This document shows, piece by piece, positions 14,454 to 22,432 of a stretch of 30,520 nucleotides of DNA (positions within the stretch are counted from its first letter, which is position 1; each line of letters starts with the position of its first letter). Origin of the DNA: CAG-791 sp002392385. GTDB lineage: Bacteria; Bacillota; Clostridia; Lachnospirales; Lachnospiraceae. The DNA lies in contig CAMOIU010000035.1 of assembly GCA_946616295.1 (NCBI GenBank), positions 1-30,520 of the forward strand. The letters are read 5' to 3'. The position numbers and the translations under genes are program-made. The notes under the pieces are model-generated. The model made no database searches and was not told the origin of the DNA. It worked only from the letters and a program-made list of their open reading frames with translations.

Positions 14454-15608
14454 ATGAAATTCTTGCATTTATCTGACCTTCATATCGGTCTGAAGCTGAT
14501 CAACAGGGATCTGCAGGAGGACCAGGAATATATCCTGCGGGAGATCGCGGAGATCGCCGGGGCGGAGCAGCCGGACGCGGTGGTGATCGCGGGCGATATA
14601 TATGACCGGGCGGTGCCGTCCGCGGAGGCTGTGACGGTCTTCGACCAGTTCGTGCGCCGGCTGCGGGAGCAGGCGCCGGGGGCGGAGATCATGATGATCT
14701 CCGGCAATCATGACAGTCCCTCCAGGGTGAATGTCTTCCGGAGCGTCCTGCAGGGGCAGCGGATCCACATGATCGGTCTGCCGCCGATGATGCCGGAGGA
14801 GCATATCGAGCAGGTGACACTGGAAGATGATTTCGGGCCAGTGCATTTCTACCTGCTGCCTTTTGTCAAGCCGTCTATGGTCAAGCAGATCGTGGGCACG
14901 GACGAGAAGGGCAACAATCTGTCCTATGACGAATCCCTGCGGAGGCTTCTGGCCAGGGAGGAGGTCGATCAGGCCTCCCGCAATGTGCTGGTGAGCCACC
15001 AGTTCTACCTGCCCGCCGGAAAGACGGCGGAGGAGATGGACGCGGAGCGGACGGACTCGGAGATCCGGACGGTGGGCAATATCGACCAGGTGAAGGCGGA
15101 TGTGCTGGAGCCTTTTGACTATGCGGCCCTGGGGCACATCCACAAGCCTATGAAGGTGGGAAGCGAGGTGTGGCGCTACTGCGGGACGCCCATTGCCTGC
15201 AGCGTCAGCGAAGCGGGGCAGCAGAAGGGCATCATCCGTGTGGAGATGGGGGCCAAAGGGGACGTGCGGACCTCGGTGATCCCCCTGCATCCGCTGCGGG
15301 AGGTGCGGATCCTGCAGGGAAGTCTGGAGGAGGTCCTGCAGCAGGGCTGCGACGATTACGTGCGGGTGGAGCTCACCGACAAGGTGGACCTGGACGTCAT
15401 CGATATGCAGGACAGGCTGCGGCGGGCTTTTCCTTATCTTCTGGAGATCCGGCGGACGGCGGCTGTGCGGAGGCTGCAGTCTGTCGGCGGCCGGCAGGTG
15501 GCGGAGATGGATCCTCTGCAGCTGTGTGAGGCTTTTCTGGAGACGGCGGATCCGGAGGATGTGGAGATCCTGTCGGATGTGATCAATACAGTCAGGGGGA
15601 ACGCATGA
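14454..15608 (+). CDS. sbcD: Exonuclease SbcCD nuclease subunit SbcD
   Basis: A 384-aa protein of normal SbcD length. The Mre11-type phosphoesterase motifs occur in order: DLHIG (Asp8, His10), GDIYDR (Asp48), GNHDS (Asn85, His86, Asp87), VSHQFY and LGHIHKP. These residues bind two manganese ions. SbcD is the nuclease half of the SbcCD complex, which opens DNA hairpins and cuts long palindromes and protein-blocked ends in the cytoplasm. The C-terminal third is the capping region. The stop codon overlaps the sbcC start (ATGA), giving tight translational coupling. It starts about 110 bp from the right end of the inverted-repeat array. Confidence 0.96.
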   Translation: MKFLHLSDLHIGLKLINRDLQEDQEYILREIAEIAGAEQPDAVVIAGDIYDRAVPSAEAVTVFDQFVRRLREQAPGAEIMMISGNHDSPSRVNVFRSVLQGQRIHMIGLPPMMPEEHIEQVTLEDDFGPVHFYLLPFVKPSMVKQIVGTDEKGNNLSYDESLRRLLAREEVDQASRNVLVSHQFYLPAGKTAEEMDAERTDSEIRTVGNIDQVKADVLEPFDYAALGHIHKPMKVGSEVWRYCGTPIACSVSEAGQQKGIIRVEMGAKGDVRTSVIPLHPLREVRILQGSLEEVLQQGCDDYVRVELTDKVDLDVIDMQDRLRRAFPYLLEIRRTAAVRRLQSVGGRQVAEMDPLQLCEAFLETADPEDVEILSDVINTVRGNA

Positions 15609-18600
15609 GACCGGTTAAACTGACAATGCAGGCCTTCGGCTCCTACGGGAGCGCGACGGTCATCGACCTGGAACAGACCCAGCAGCTCTTTCTGATCACA
15701 GGCGACACCGGCGCCGGCAAGACCACCATCTTCGATGCGATAGTCTTTGCCCTGTACGGGGAGGCCAGTTCTACCAGCAATAAGAAGAACGGGACGGAGC
15801 TGCAGAGCCAGTTCGCCCCCCAGGACCTGGAGCCCTTCGTGGAGCTGGTCTTCACCGAGGAGCGGGGAGGCGAGCCCCAGGAATACACGGTGCGGCGGGT
15901 GCCCCAGCACCGGCGGCCCCTCAAGAGGAAGGGCAAGGCAGAGTACCGCCTGATCGGCGAGAGCGCGGAGCTGACCCTGCCGGACGGGCAGCCTTTTACC
16001 GGCAGGCTGGCGGAGACCAATGCCAGGATCCAGGAGATCGTGGGACTGACTAAAAGTCAGTTCATGCAGGTGGCCATGATCGCCCAGGGCGAGTTCATGG
16101 AGATGCTGCGGGCGGACTCGGCGACTAAAAAAGAGATCTTCCGCAAGCTCTTCGGTACGGGGCTCTACAGGAATATCACCGATGAGCTCAAGCGGCGGGC
16201 CGACGCGGAGAGAGGGGCGGCCCTGGAGCTGAGTCACTATCTGCGGGCGGAGGCGGGCCATGTGCGGGTCCCCGCCATCTACGAGGAGGCGGAGAGCCTG
16301 GAATCCCTGCGGAGGGACCTTGTGGGTGCGCAGGAACTGGTGCCGGCGGAGCTGGAGATCTTCGCGGCCGGTCTGGAGACCCTCTGCAGCTGGCTGCACC
16401 AGCAGAAGAAGGAGACGGACGCCGCCTATGCGGAGGCCAGGACGGACAGGGATGCCAGGCGCGATGCCCTGCGCGCCGCCGAGGACCTGACGGAGGCCTT
16501 CCGGAGGATGGACAGGGCCCGGGAGAACCTGGCTATCTGCGAGGAGCAGGCCGGCCAGATGCAGGGCAAAAGCCGTCTGCGCAGGGAGATCCTGGACGCT
16601 CAGGAGATCCTGGGCAACTACAGGCGGCTGGAGTACGCGGAGCGGACCCTGGCGGAGACCGCCGGGAACCTGGACGCCCAGAAGAAAGCCCTGCCGCAGC
16701 GGCAGGCGGACAGACAGGCGGCGGAGGAGGCTGACCTTGCGGCCCGCAAGGCTTTTGAGGAGGAGACGGCTCTTTTCTCCCAGACGGATGAGAAGGTCCG
16801 GCGGGCGCTGGATGGCTTTAAGCAGCTGGACAAGCTGACCCGGGAGGCCGGGGAGGCCCGTGTCCGGCTGGAGGCGGCCGGCAGGAAGATGAACAAGGCC
16901 CGGGGAGATCTGCAGACCCTGGAAGCCCAGGAGCAGACCTGGCGGTCCGGGCTGGAAGCCTATGCCGGTCTGGACGGACGCCGCGCGGCCTATACCTTCC
17001 GCAGCGGCGAGGCGGCCCAGCTCCGGCAGGAGCTGCAGGCTGCCGTGAAGGAGCGGCAGGCCCTGCAGCAGCAGAATACAGACCGGGAAGAGGCCCGGAA
17101 GGCCTATGGAGAGGCTGCCCGGCTCTACGGGGAGGCGAATACGGCGTACGAAGCCATGTACCGGGCCTACCTGGATGCCCAGGCAGGTTTCCTGGCGGCG
17201 CGGCTGGAACCGGGCATGCCCTGCCCGGTGTGCGGCAGCACGTCCCATCCCCATCCCTGTGTCCTCACGGGAGAGGAGCGGCAGATCAGCCGGGAGACCC
17301 TGGATGCGTCTGCCCGGAAGGTAACGGCCCTGCGGGACCGCCAGGAGAAATGTGCTTCCGCGGCCCACACGGCGGCGGAGCTCTTCGAGACCGGCCGCTG
17401 CCATCACGCCCAGACCCTGCAGAGGCTCCGGGAGCGGATGGCCGCGAGCTTTCCGGATGTCCCGGAGGAGCTGAAGCTCAGGGAGGCCGGCGACCTGCTC
17501 AACGCCCATCTGGCGGCCCTGCGGGAGGAGGAGCAGACCCTGAAGGTCCAGGAGCAGGAGAGAGACCGGCTCCGCAAGGCCCTGGAGGGCATCGGCGAGC
17601 GCCGTCAGGCCCTCAAGGAGGCGGAGGACAAGGCGGCCGGGGAGGCCGCGGCGGCCTCTGAGGAGGCGGCTGCCAGGGATTCGGCGGTCAGCCAGATCAG
17701 GGAGACCCTGGAATATCCCTCCGCGGAGGCAGCGGACAAGGAGCGCCGGGAGGCCTCCCTCCGGCGTGCGGACAGGGAGCGGAAGGCATCGCAGACCGCG
17801 GCAGCCCTGCGCACGGCCTCTGAGGCGGAGACCAGGACCCAGGCCCTGATCCGCCAGTTCACGGAGGAGCTTCCCGGCAAGACCCAGGAGAGAGACCGTC
17901 TGCGCCGGGTCTACGAAGAACTCCTCGCGGACAAAGAGGTCACCGAGGAGGCCTGGAAGGATGTGGCCGACAGGTACCGGGCGGCGGACGCGGAGCGCCT
18001 GCAGCAGGAGATCGAGGCTTATGGCCGTCAAAAGGCGGCGGCCGAGGCTTCCCTCAGGGAAGCCCGGGAGACCATAGCGGGCCGGGAACGGCCGGCGCTG
18101 GAGGACCTGGACAAGGCCTGCCGGGCGGCAGAGGAGCGCCTGGCAGCGGTAGAGTCGCGGCGGAACGCCGTGGAGACCAGTCTGTCCGCGGACGAGGAGG
18201 CCCTGAAGCAGATCAGCCGGAAGCAGGCGGAATGGAAGACACGGCGGGAGGGACAGCTCCGTCTCTACGGCCTCTACGACCGCCTGTCCGGCAAGCGCCA
18301 CGGACAGCGCATGGACATCGAGACCTTCGTCCAGCGCTATTACCTGGAGAGGATCCTGGACGCGGCCAACGTGCGTTTCTCCGAGATGTCGGCAGGCCAG
18401 TTCGAGCTGCGCATGTGCAGCCTGGACCAAGCCGGCGAGGGCAGGAACCGGGGCCTGGACCTCATGGTCTACTCCCAGGTCACCGGCAGGGAGCGGGCAG
18501 TCAACACCCTGTCCGGCGGCGAGTCCTTTATGGCCGCCCTTTCGCTGGCCCTGGGCATGGCGGACCAGATCCGGGAGAACGCGGCGGGCGTGAACCTGGA

Positions 18601-18802
18601 CATCCTCTTCATCGACGAGGGCTTCGGCTCCCTGGACAGCCACTCCCGGGACCAGGCCGTCAAGGTCCTCCGCCAGATGGCGGGCGGATCCCGCCTCATC
18701 GGCATCATCTCCCATGTCACGGAGATGAAACAGGAGATCGAGGACCAGCTCATCGTCAGCAAGGACGACCAGGGAAGCCACGTGCGGTGGCTGATCAGCT
18801 GA
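15605..18802 (+). CDS. sbcC: Exonuclease SbcCD ATPase subunit SbcC
   Basis: A 1065-aa SMC-like ATPase. The Walker A motif GDTGAGKT is at residues 33-40. Long Glu/Arg/Ala-rich coiled-coil stretches surround a zinc hook CPVC (Cys540, Cys543) close to the middle of the protein, as in Rad50 and SbcC. The ABC signature LSGGES is at residues 969-974 and the Walker B segment LFIDEGFGSLD is around Asp1004-Glu1005. It binds ATP, dimerises through the zinc hook and drives the SbcD nuclease. The start is the ATG overlapping the sbcD stop. The GC-rich coiled-coil coding sequence leaves a very long open frame on the opposite strand, which has no motif support and is not a gene. Confidence 0.96.
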   Translation: MRPVKLTMQAFGSYGSATVIDLEQTQQLFLITGDTGAGKTTIFDAIVFALYGEASSTSNKKNGTELQSQFAPQDLEPFVELVFTEERGGEPQEYTVRRVPQHRRPLKRKGKAEYRLIGESAELTLPDGQPFTGRLAETNARIQEIVGLTKSQFMQVAMIAQGEFMEMLRADSATKKEIFRKLFGTGLYRNITDELKRRADAERGAALELSHYLRAEAGHVRVPAIYEEAESLESLRRDLVGAQELVPAELEIFAAGLETLCSWLHQQKKETDAAYAEARTDRDARRDALRAAEDLTEAFRRMDRARENLAICEEQAGQMQGKSRLRREILDAQEILGNYRRLEYAERTLAETAGNLDAQKKALPQRQADRQAAEEADLAARKAFEEETALFSQTDEKVRRALDGFKQLDKLTREAGEARVRLEAAGRKMNKARGDLQTLEAQEQTWRSGLEAYAGLDGRRAAYTFRSGEAAQLRQELQAAVKERQALQQQNTDREEARKAYGEAARLYGEANTAYEAMYRAYLDAQAGFLAARLEPGMPCPVCGSTSHPHPCVLTGEERQISRETLDASARKVTALRDRQEKCASAAHTAAELFETGRCHHAQTLQRLRERMAASFPDVPEELKLREAGDLLNAHLAALREEEQTLKVQEQERDRLRKALEGIGERRQALKEAEDKAAGEAAAASEEAAARDSAVSQIRETLEYPSAEAADKERREASLRRADRERKASQTAAALRTASEAETRTQALIRQFTEELPGKTQERDRLRRVYEELLADKEVTEEAWKDVADRYRAADAERLQQEIEAYGRQKAAAEASLREARETIAGRERPALEDLDKACRAAEERLAAVESRRNAVETSLSADEEALKQISRKQAEWKTRREGQLRLYGLYDRLSGKRHGQRMDIETFVQRYYLERILDAANVRFSEMSAGQFELRMCSLDQAGEGRNRGLDLMVYSQVTGRERAVNTLSGGESFMAALSLALGMADQIRENAAGVNLDILFIDEGFGSLDSHSRDQAVKVLRQMAGGSRLIGIISHVTEMKQEIEDQLIVSKDDQGSHVRWLIS

Positions 18803-18872
18803 GCCGGACCCCCGCAGATGCGCGGCGGGGCCCGGACCCGCGGCTTATGTCCGGCTGAGTTCCGGTCCGCGG

Positions 18873-18923
18873 TGGCAATAATCATGAGGACCTGTTATGA
18901 TTAGGAAACAGGACCTGTCCTGT
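18873..18923 (+). promoter_or_regulatory. Promoter with overlapping inverted repeat upstream of the SDR gene
   Basis: An extended -10, TGTTATGAT (-10 hexamer 18896-18901), is preceded at 17 nt by a weak -35 TGGCAA (18873-18878). The inverted repeat ACAGGA-CCTG-TCCTGT at 18908-18923 covers the expected start point. The sequence AGGACCTGT occurs twice (18887 and 18910). A 13-bp direct repeat, TCCTGTATGTTTT and TCCTGTCTGTTTT, occurs at 18918 and 18938, exactly 20 bp apart. This looks like a regulator-binding region, but the regulator is unknown. Confidence 0.42.
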
Positions 18924-18968
18924 ATGTTTTGATGCGGTCCTGTCTGTTTTCAATCGGGAGGAAAGACT

Positions 18969-19760
18969 ATGTATGCACTTGTCACCGGTGCGAGCGCCGG
19001 CATAGGGAAGGAAATGGCCATCTATCTGGCGGAGCTGGGCTATGACCTGATTCTGACGGCCCGGAGCGAGGACAGACTCCGGGCTCTCAGGGAGGAGATC
19101 CTGGCGGCCTATCCGGAGCGCCGGGCGGCGGTGCTGCCGGCTGACCTGTCGGTCCGGGAGGAGTGCTGGCGCCTCCACCGCGAGGCCCGTGAGATCGCGG
19201 AGGCGGACGGCAGCCGCATCGGCATGGTGGTCAATAACGCCGGCATGGGCGTCTACGGTAAGTTCCTGGAGACCGACCTGGACAAGGAGCTGACCCTGAT
19301 CGACCTCAACGTCACCTCCGTCCATATCCTGAGCAAGCTCTTCCTCCGCGACCTGACGGAGGAGGGGAGCGGCGTGCTCCTCAATGTGGGGTCCTGCGCG
19401 GGCTTCACCTCGGGGCCTACCTTCTCCAGCTATTATGCGTCCAAAAATTACGTGGTCCGTCTGACGGAGGCCATCCACGAGGAGCTGCGCCGGGCCCACA
19501 GCCCGGTCAAGGTGAGCTGCCTCTGCCCCGGCCCGGTAGCTACGGCTTTCAACGACAACGCGGGCGTCAAGGTGTCCGGCCGTCAGATCACGGCCAGGCA
19601 GGCCGCCCGGGAGGGCATCGACGGGGCCCTGGCCGGCAGGATGCTGGTCATTCCGGGACTCAAGATGAAGCTGGTCACCATCGGCTCCCACATCCTGGGC
19701 GAGCACCTGTCCACCCGCCTCAATTACATGATCCAGGTCAAAAAGGCGGGGGAGAACTGA
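18969..19760 (+). CDS. Short-chain dehydrogenase/reductase (SDR), DltE-like
   Basis: A 263-aa classical SDR. The nucleotide-binding motif TGASAGIG (about residues 6-13) and NNAG (about residue 90) mark the Rossmann fold. The active site has NVGSCAG with the catalytic Ser and YYASK with Tyr and Lys. PGPVAT follows the active site as usual. It should be a soluble NAD(P)H-dependent oxidoreductase of unknown substrate. The C-terminal extension resembles YqjQ/DltE-type members, which are often annotated only generically. GGGAGGAA lies 5 nt before the ATG. The kinase gene follows 43 nt downstream without a terminator, so the two may share a transcript. Confidence 0.9.
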   Translation: MYALVTGASAGIGKEMAIYLAELGYDLILTARSEDRLRALREEILAAYPERRAAVLPADLSVREECWRLHREAREIAEADGSRIGMVVNNAGMGVYGKFLETDLDKELTLIDLNVTSVHILSKLFLRDLTEEGSGVLLNVGSCAGFTSGPTFSSYYASKNYVVRLTEAIHEELRRAHSPVKVSCLCPGPVATAFNDNAGVKVSGRQITARQAAREGIDGALAGRMLVIPGLKMKLVTIGSHILGEHLSTRLNYMIQVKKAGEN

Positions 19761-19803
19761 CAGACAGAAAACACGGCAGACCGGCACAAGGCGGGGTTTT
19801 AAC

Positions 19804-22263
19804 ATGTTTAAGATCGGCGATGTACTCAATGAGACCTACCGGATCGAGGGGATCCTCGGCGCCGGAGGCGGCGGGGAGGTCTATAAGGCCTATCACCTGC
19901 GTCTGAAGACGGACGTGGCCGTCAAGCGCGTCAAGGACAGCGTGAAGGGCCAGATGGACAACCGGGCGGAGGTGGACGTCCTGAAGAAGCTCAGGCACAC
20001 CTACCTGCCCAGGATCTATGATTTTGTCAGCGATGACGAGGATATCTATACGGTCATGGATTTCATCCCCGGCAGCAACCTCAAGCAGGCCGCTGCCGGC
20101 AGGGGCAAGTTCGACCAGAAGCAGGTCCTGAAATGGGCGGTGCAGCTGTCAGAGGCCCTAACGGCCCTGCACAGCCAGAAGCCGCCGGTGATCCACAGCG
20201 ATATCAAGCCGGAGAATATCATGCTGCAGCCGGACGGGGACATCTGTCTCATCGACTTCAACGTCTCCCTGGCCTTCGACGCCTCGGCGCGCAAGTCCAC
20301 CGGCATCAGCGTCGGCTACGCGCCGCCGGAGCAGTACCACAGCATCGACATGTACGGCTATATCAACCGCCTGATCCGAACCATGCCCCGTCCGGCCCCT
20401 GCCAGAGCCGCACAGGCGACGCCGGCGCCCCAGCGCTCGGCATCCCAGCGTCCGGCACCTGTCAGGCCGGCCGTGGATCCTGAAGCCACGGAGGCCGCTT
20501 TCGGCGCACAGAGCCCTGTCGGGCAGACCGCCGGCAGCAGGGAGACGGTCACGGAGGCCGCCTTCGGCGGGCAGGGAACCGTCGGGCAGACCGCCGGCAG
20601 CGGGGAGACAGCCACAGAAGCCGCCTTCGGCGGGCAGAAGACCGTCGGGCAGAGCACCGGCATCGGAGAGGCGGTCACGGAGGCCGCCTTCGGGAGAAAA
20701 GAGAGCGCCGCTCCCTCCGGGGATACCGGGGACGGGCAGATCTCTCAGAAGGTGACAGAGGTGCCGCGCATGTTCACCAGCGTGCGGCAGCTGGCCCCCA
20801 TGGACGACGCCATGGCGGACTTGCTGGACAGGGTCATCGGCGCGGGCGTCGACGAACGGTCCGATGTCTACAGTCTGGGCGCCACCCTCTATTACCTCCT
20901 GTCCGGCGTGAAGCCCACCGCCCGTTACTGGGAGATCGTGCCTATCGACAAGCTCCATCTGGACATCAGCGAGGGCCTGGCCCACATCATCAACACCTGC
21001 ATGCAGCCGGATCCCGCCCTGCGCTACCAGAACGGCAGCGAGCTGCACTACGCCCTGACCCATATCCTGGAGCTGGATTCCCGCTACAAGGGCCTGCAGA
21101 ACCGGCGGCGGAGCCGGCGGGCCATGCTGGCGGCCATGTACGCGGCCTCGGCCCTCCTGATCGGATCGGGCGCAGCCCTGCGGGTCAGAGAGATCAACAA
21201 CAGCTACAGCACCGGTCTTCTGGACGCGGACGCCCTGATCGCGGAGGGCCGCTACGAGGAGGCCCAGGCGCTGGCGGAGGAACAGATCCGCACCCGGCCC
21301 GACCGGATCGGCGCCTATGAGAAGAAGCTGGAGTGCCTCTACAGGAGCGGGGACTATGACGGCTGTATCGAATACGGCCGGCAGGTGATCAACTCCCCGG
21401 AATACAGGGTCTCCACAGAGGAGGACCGGCAGACCCTGGCCGAGATGTACTACCTGATCGGCAATGCCTATTACGAGCGGGGAGATTATGACAACGCCGC
21501 CCGCGTGCTGGAATCAGCCCTTCTCTATAATCCGGACAACAGCCGCTATTACCGCGACATCGCCCTGTGCCTGGCAGTGGCGGGCGATACGGACAAGGCC
21601 CGGGAGTACCTGGACCAGGCCGTGGCCAAGGGCCTGGACGAGGATTCCGTCGAGATGATCGAGGGCGAGATCCTCTACCAGCAGGGAGAATACGCGGAGG
21701 CGGTCGGACACCTGAAGCGGGCGATCTCCATGGCCTCCTCGGACAGCCTGCGCAGCCGCGCGATCCTGCTCTGTGCCGGCGCCTACCGGCAGCTGGGAGA
21801 GGACTACAATGAAGAGGAGATATCTTTTCTCAGTCAGTACGCGGGAGAGCCGGGCGCTGCCTCCGCCCTCTCAGAGCAGCTGGCGGATGTCTATGTCTCC
21901 ATGGGACGGACCGGGGACGCCATCGGGATCTACCGGTCGCTGACGGAAGGGAGCGGCGCTTCCTTCCGCACCTGGGAGAACTATGCTATCCTGCTGGAGA
22001 CGGACGGGCAGCTGGAAGAGGCGGCCGGGGTCCTGAACAGGATGCTGGAGGACTATCCCAACCGTTACGAGACCTACAAGCGGCTGGCTTTTCTGGAGAT
22101 CGACCGGCAGGGCGGCCTGCCCCAGTCGGAACGGGACTACACCGCCGCCGCGGGATATGCGGAGCAGGCGCAGGCACTGTATGACAGCACGGCGGGGGAC
22201 GTAGAGATGGACCGCCTGGGCGGCCTCCTGGAGGACCTGCGCGCCTCCGGCTGGCTGGACTGA
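19804..22263 (+). CDS. Membrane Ser/Thr protein kinase with split catalytic domain and C-terminal TPR region
   Basis: An 819-aa protein. The N-lobe has a glycine-rich loop (LGAGGGGEVYKAY), Lys41 in VAVKRV and a probable helix C Glu56. The catalytic loop is HSDIKPEN (Asp133, Lys135, Asn138), with HSD in place of HRD, and the metal motif is DFN at 151-153 in place of DFG. The APE-like PPEQY (174-178) is separated from the helix F motif DERSDVYSLG (350-359) by about 170 residues, which include four 21-residue repeats. After the C-lobe comes a basic stretch (RRRSRR), one membrane helix (about residues 440-460) and then roughly 350 residues of TPR-like repeats, expected outside the cell. It may sense a ligand or envelope state and phosphorylate cytoplasmic targets (inference). 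A microprotein and a TPR lipoprotein follow at once. Confidence 0.92.
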   Translation: MFKIGDVLNETYRIEGILGAGGGGEVYKAYHLRLKTDVAVKRVKDSVKGQMDNRAEVDVLKKLRHTYLPRIYDFVSDDEDIYTVMDFIPGSNLKQAAAGRGKFDQKQVLKWAVQLSEALTALHSQKPPVIHSDIKPENIMLQPDGDICLIDFNVSLAFDASARKSTGISVGYAPPEQYHSIDMYGYINRLIRTMPRPAPARAAQATPAPQRSASQRPAPVRPAVDPEATEAAFGAQSPVGQTAGSRETVTEAAFGGQGTVGQTAGSGETATEAAFGGQKTVGQSTGIGEAVTEAAFGRKESAAPSGDTGDGQISQKVTEVPRMFTSVRQLAPMDDAMADLLDRVIGAGVDERSDVYSLGATLYYLLSGVKPTARYWEIVPIDKLHLDISEGLAHIINTCMQPDPALRYQNGSELHYALTHILELDSRYKGLQNRRRSRRAMLAAMYAASALLIGSGAALRVREINNSYSTGLLDADALIAEGRYEEAQALAEEQIRTRPDRIGAYEKKLECLYRSGDYDGCIEYGRQVINSPEYRVSTEEDRQTLAEMYYLIGNAYYERGDYDNAARVLESALLYNPDNSRYYRDIALCLAVAGDTDKAREYLDQAVAKGLDEDSVEMIEGEILYQQGEYAEAVGHLKRAISMASSDSLRSRAILLCAGAYRQLGEDYNEEEISFLSQYAGEPGAASALSEQLADVYVSMGRTGDAIGIYRSLTEGSGASFRTWENYAILLETDGQLEEAAGVLNRMLEDYPNRYETYKRLAFLEIDRQGGLPQSERDYTAAAGYAEQAQALYDSTAGDVEMDRLGGLLEDLRASGWLD
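20488..20739 (+). repeat. Four 63-bp in-frame repeats inside the kinase gene
   Basis: Units begin at 20488, 20551, 20614 and 20677. Each encodes 21 residues of the form TEAAFGGQxTVGQTAGSGEx; the fourth unit is diverged after TEAAFG. They lie in the insert between the APE-like motif and helix F. The preceding part of the insert is Pro/Ala/Arg-rich. Confidence 0.92.
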
Positions 22264-22282
22264 CGCGGAGGGAGGCTGAGAG

Positions 22283-22417
22283 ATGACACTGGGAATGATC
22301 AGTATCACGGCAGGGGCCCTGCTGGGGATCGCCGCCGTCGTGTGCACCTTTGTTTTCAGGGCACAGAACCGCAGAGAGAAGCAGGAACTGGACGCCTACA
22401 CAGAAAGAGTCTACTGA
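22283..22417 (+). CDS. 44-aa single-pass membrane microprotein
   Basis: The frame reads MTLGMISITAGALLGIAAVV, continues with CTFVFRAQNR and a charged tail, and ends in ERVY. A GGAGG site sits 7 nt before the ATG, and the gene fits exactly between the kinase stop (22263) and the lipoprotein start (22433). One hydrophobic helix (about residues 4-26) is followed by a basic/acidic tail, so the positive-inside rule puts the C-terminus in the cytoplasm. No family is recognised. Its placement suggests a partner or regulator of the kinase or the lipoprotein. Confidence 0.72.
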   Translation: MTLGMISITAGALLGIAAVVCTFVFRAQNRREKQELDAYTERVY

Positions 22418-22432
22418 CAGGGGGACGGGAGG

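Noticed and set aside
15434..18781. A very long open frame antisense to sbcC, and similar long opposite-strand frames elsewhere
   Set aside because: They follow from high GC and the codon bias of the true genes. Their translations show no family motifs and no ribosome binding sites, while the sense frames carry full catalytic motifs.
14454..18802. SbcDC read as part of a new defence system
   Set aside because: Both subunits look like standard housekeeping SbcD and SbcC, with all motifs in place and no defence-type partner genes next to them.
18803..18870. Terminator after sbcC
   Set aside because: GC-rich complementary stretches exist, but pairing is interrupted and no T run follows, so no terminator is claimed.
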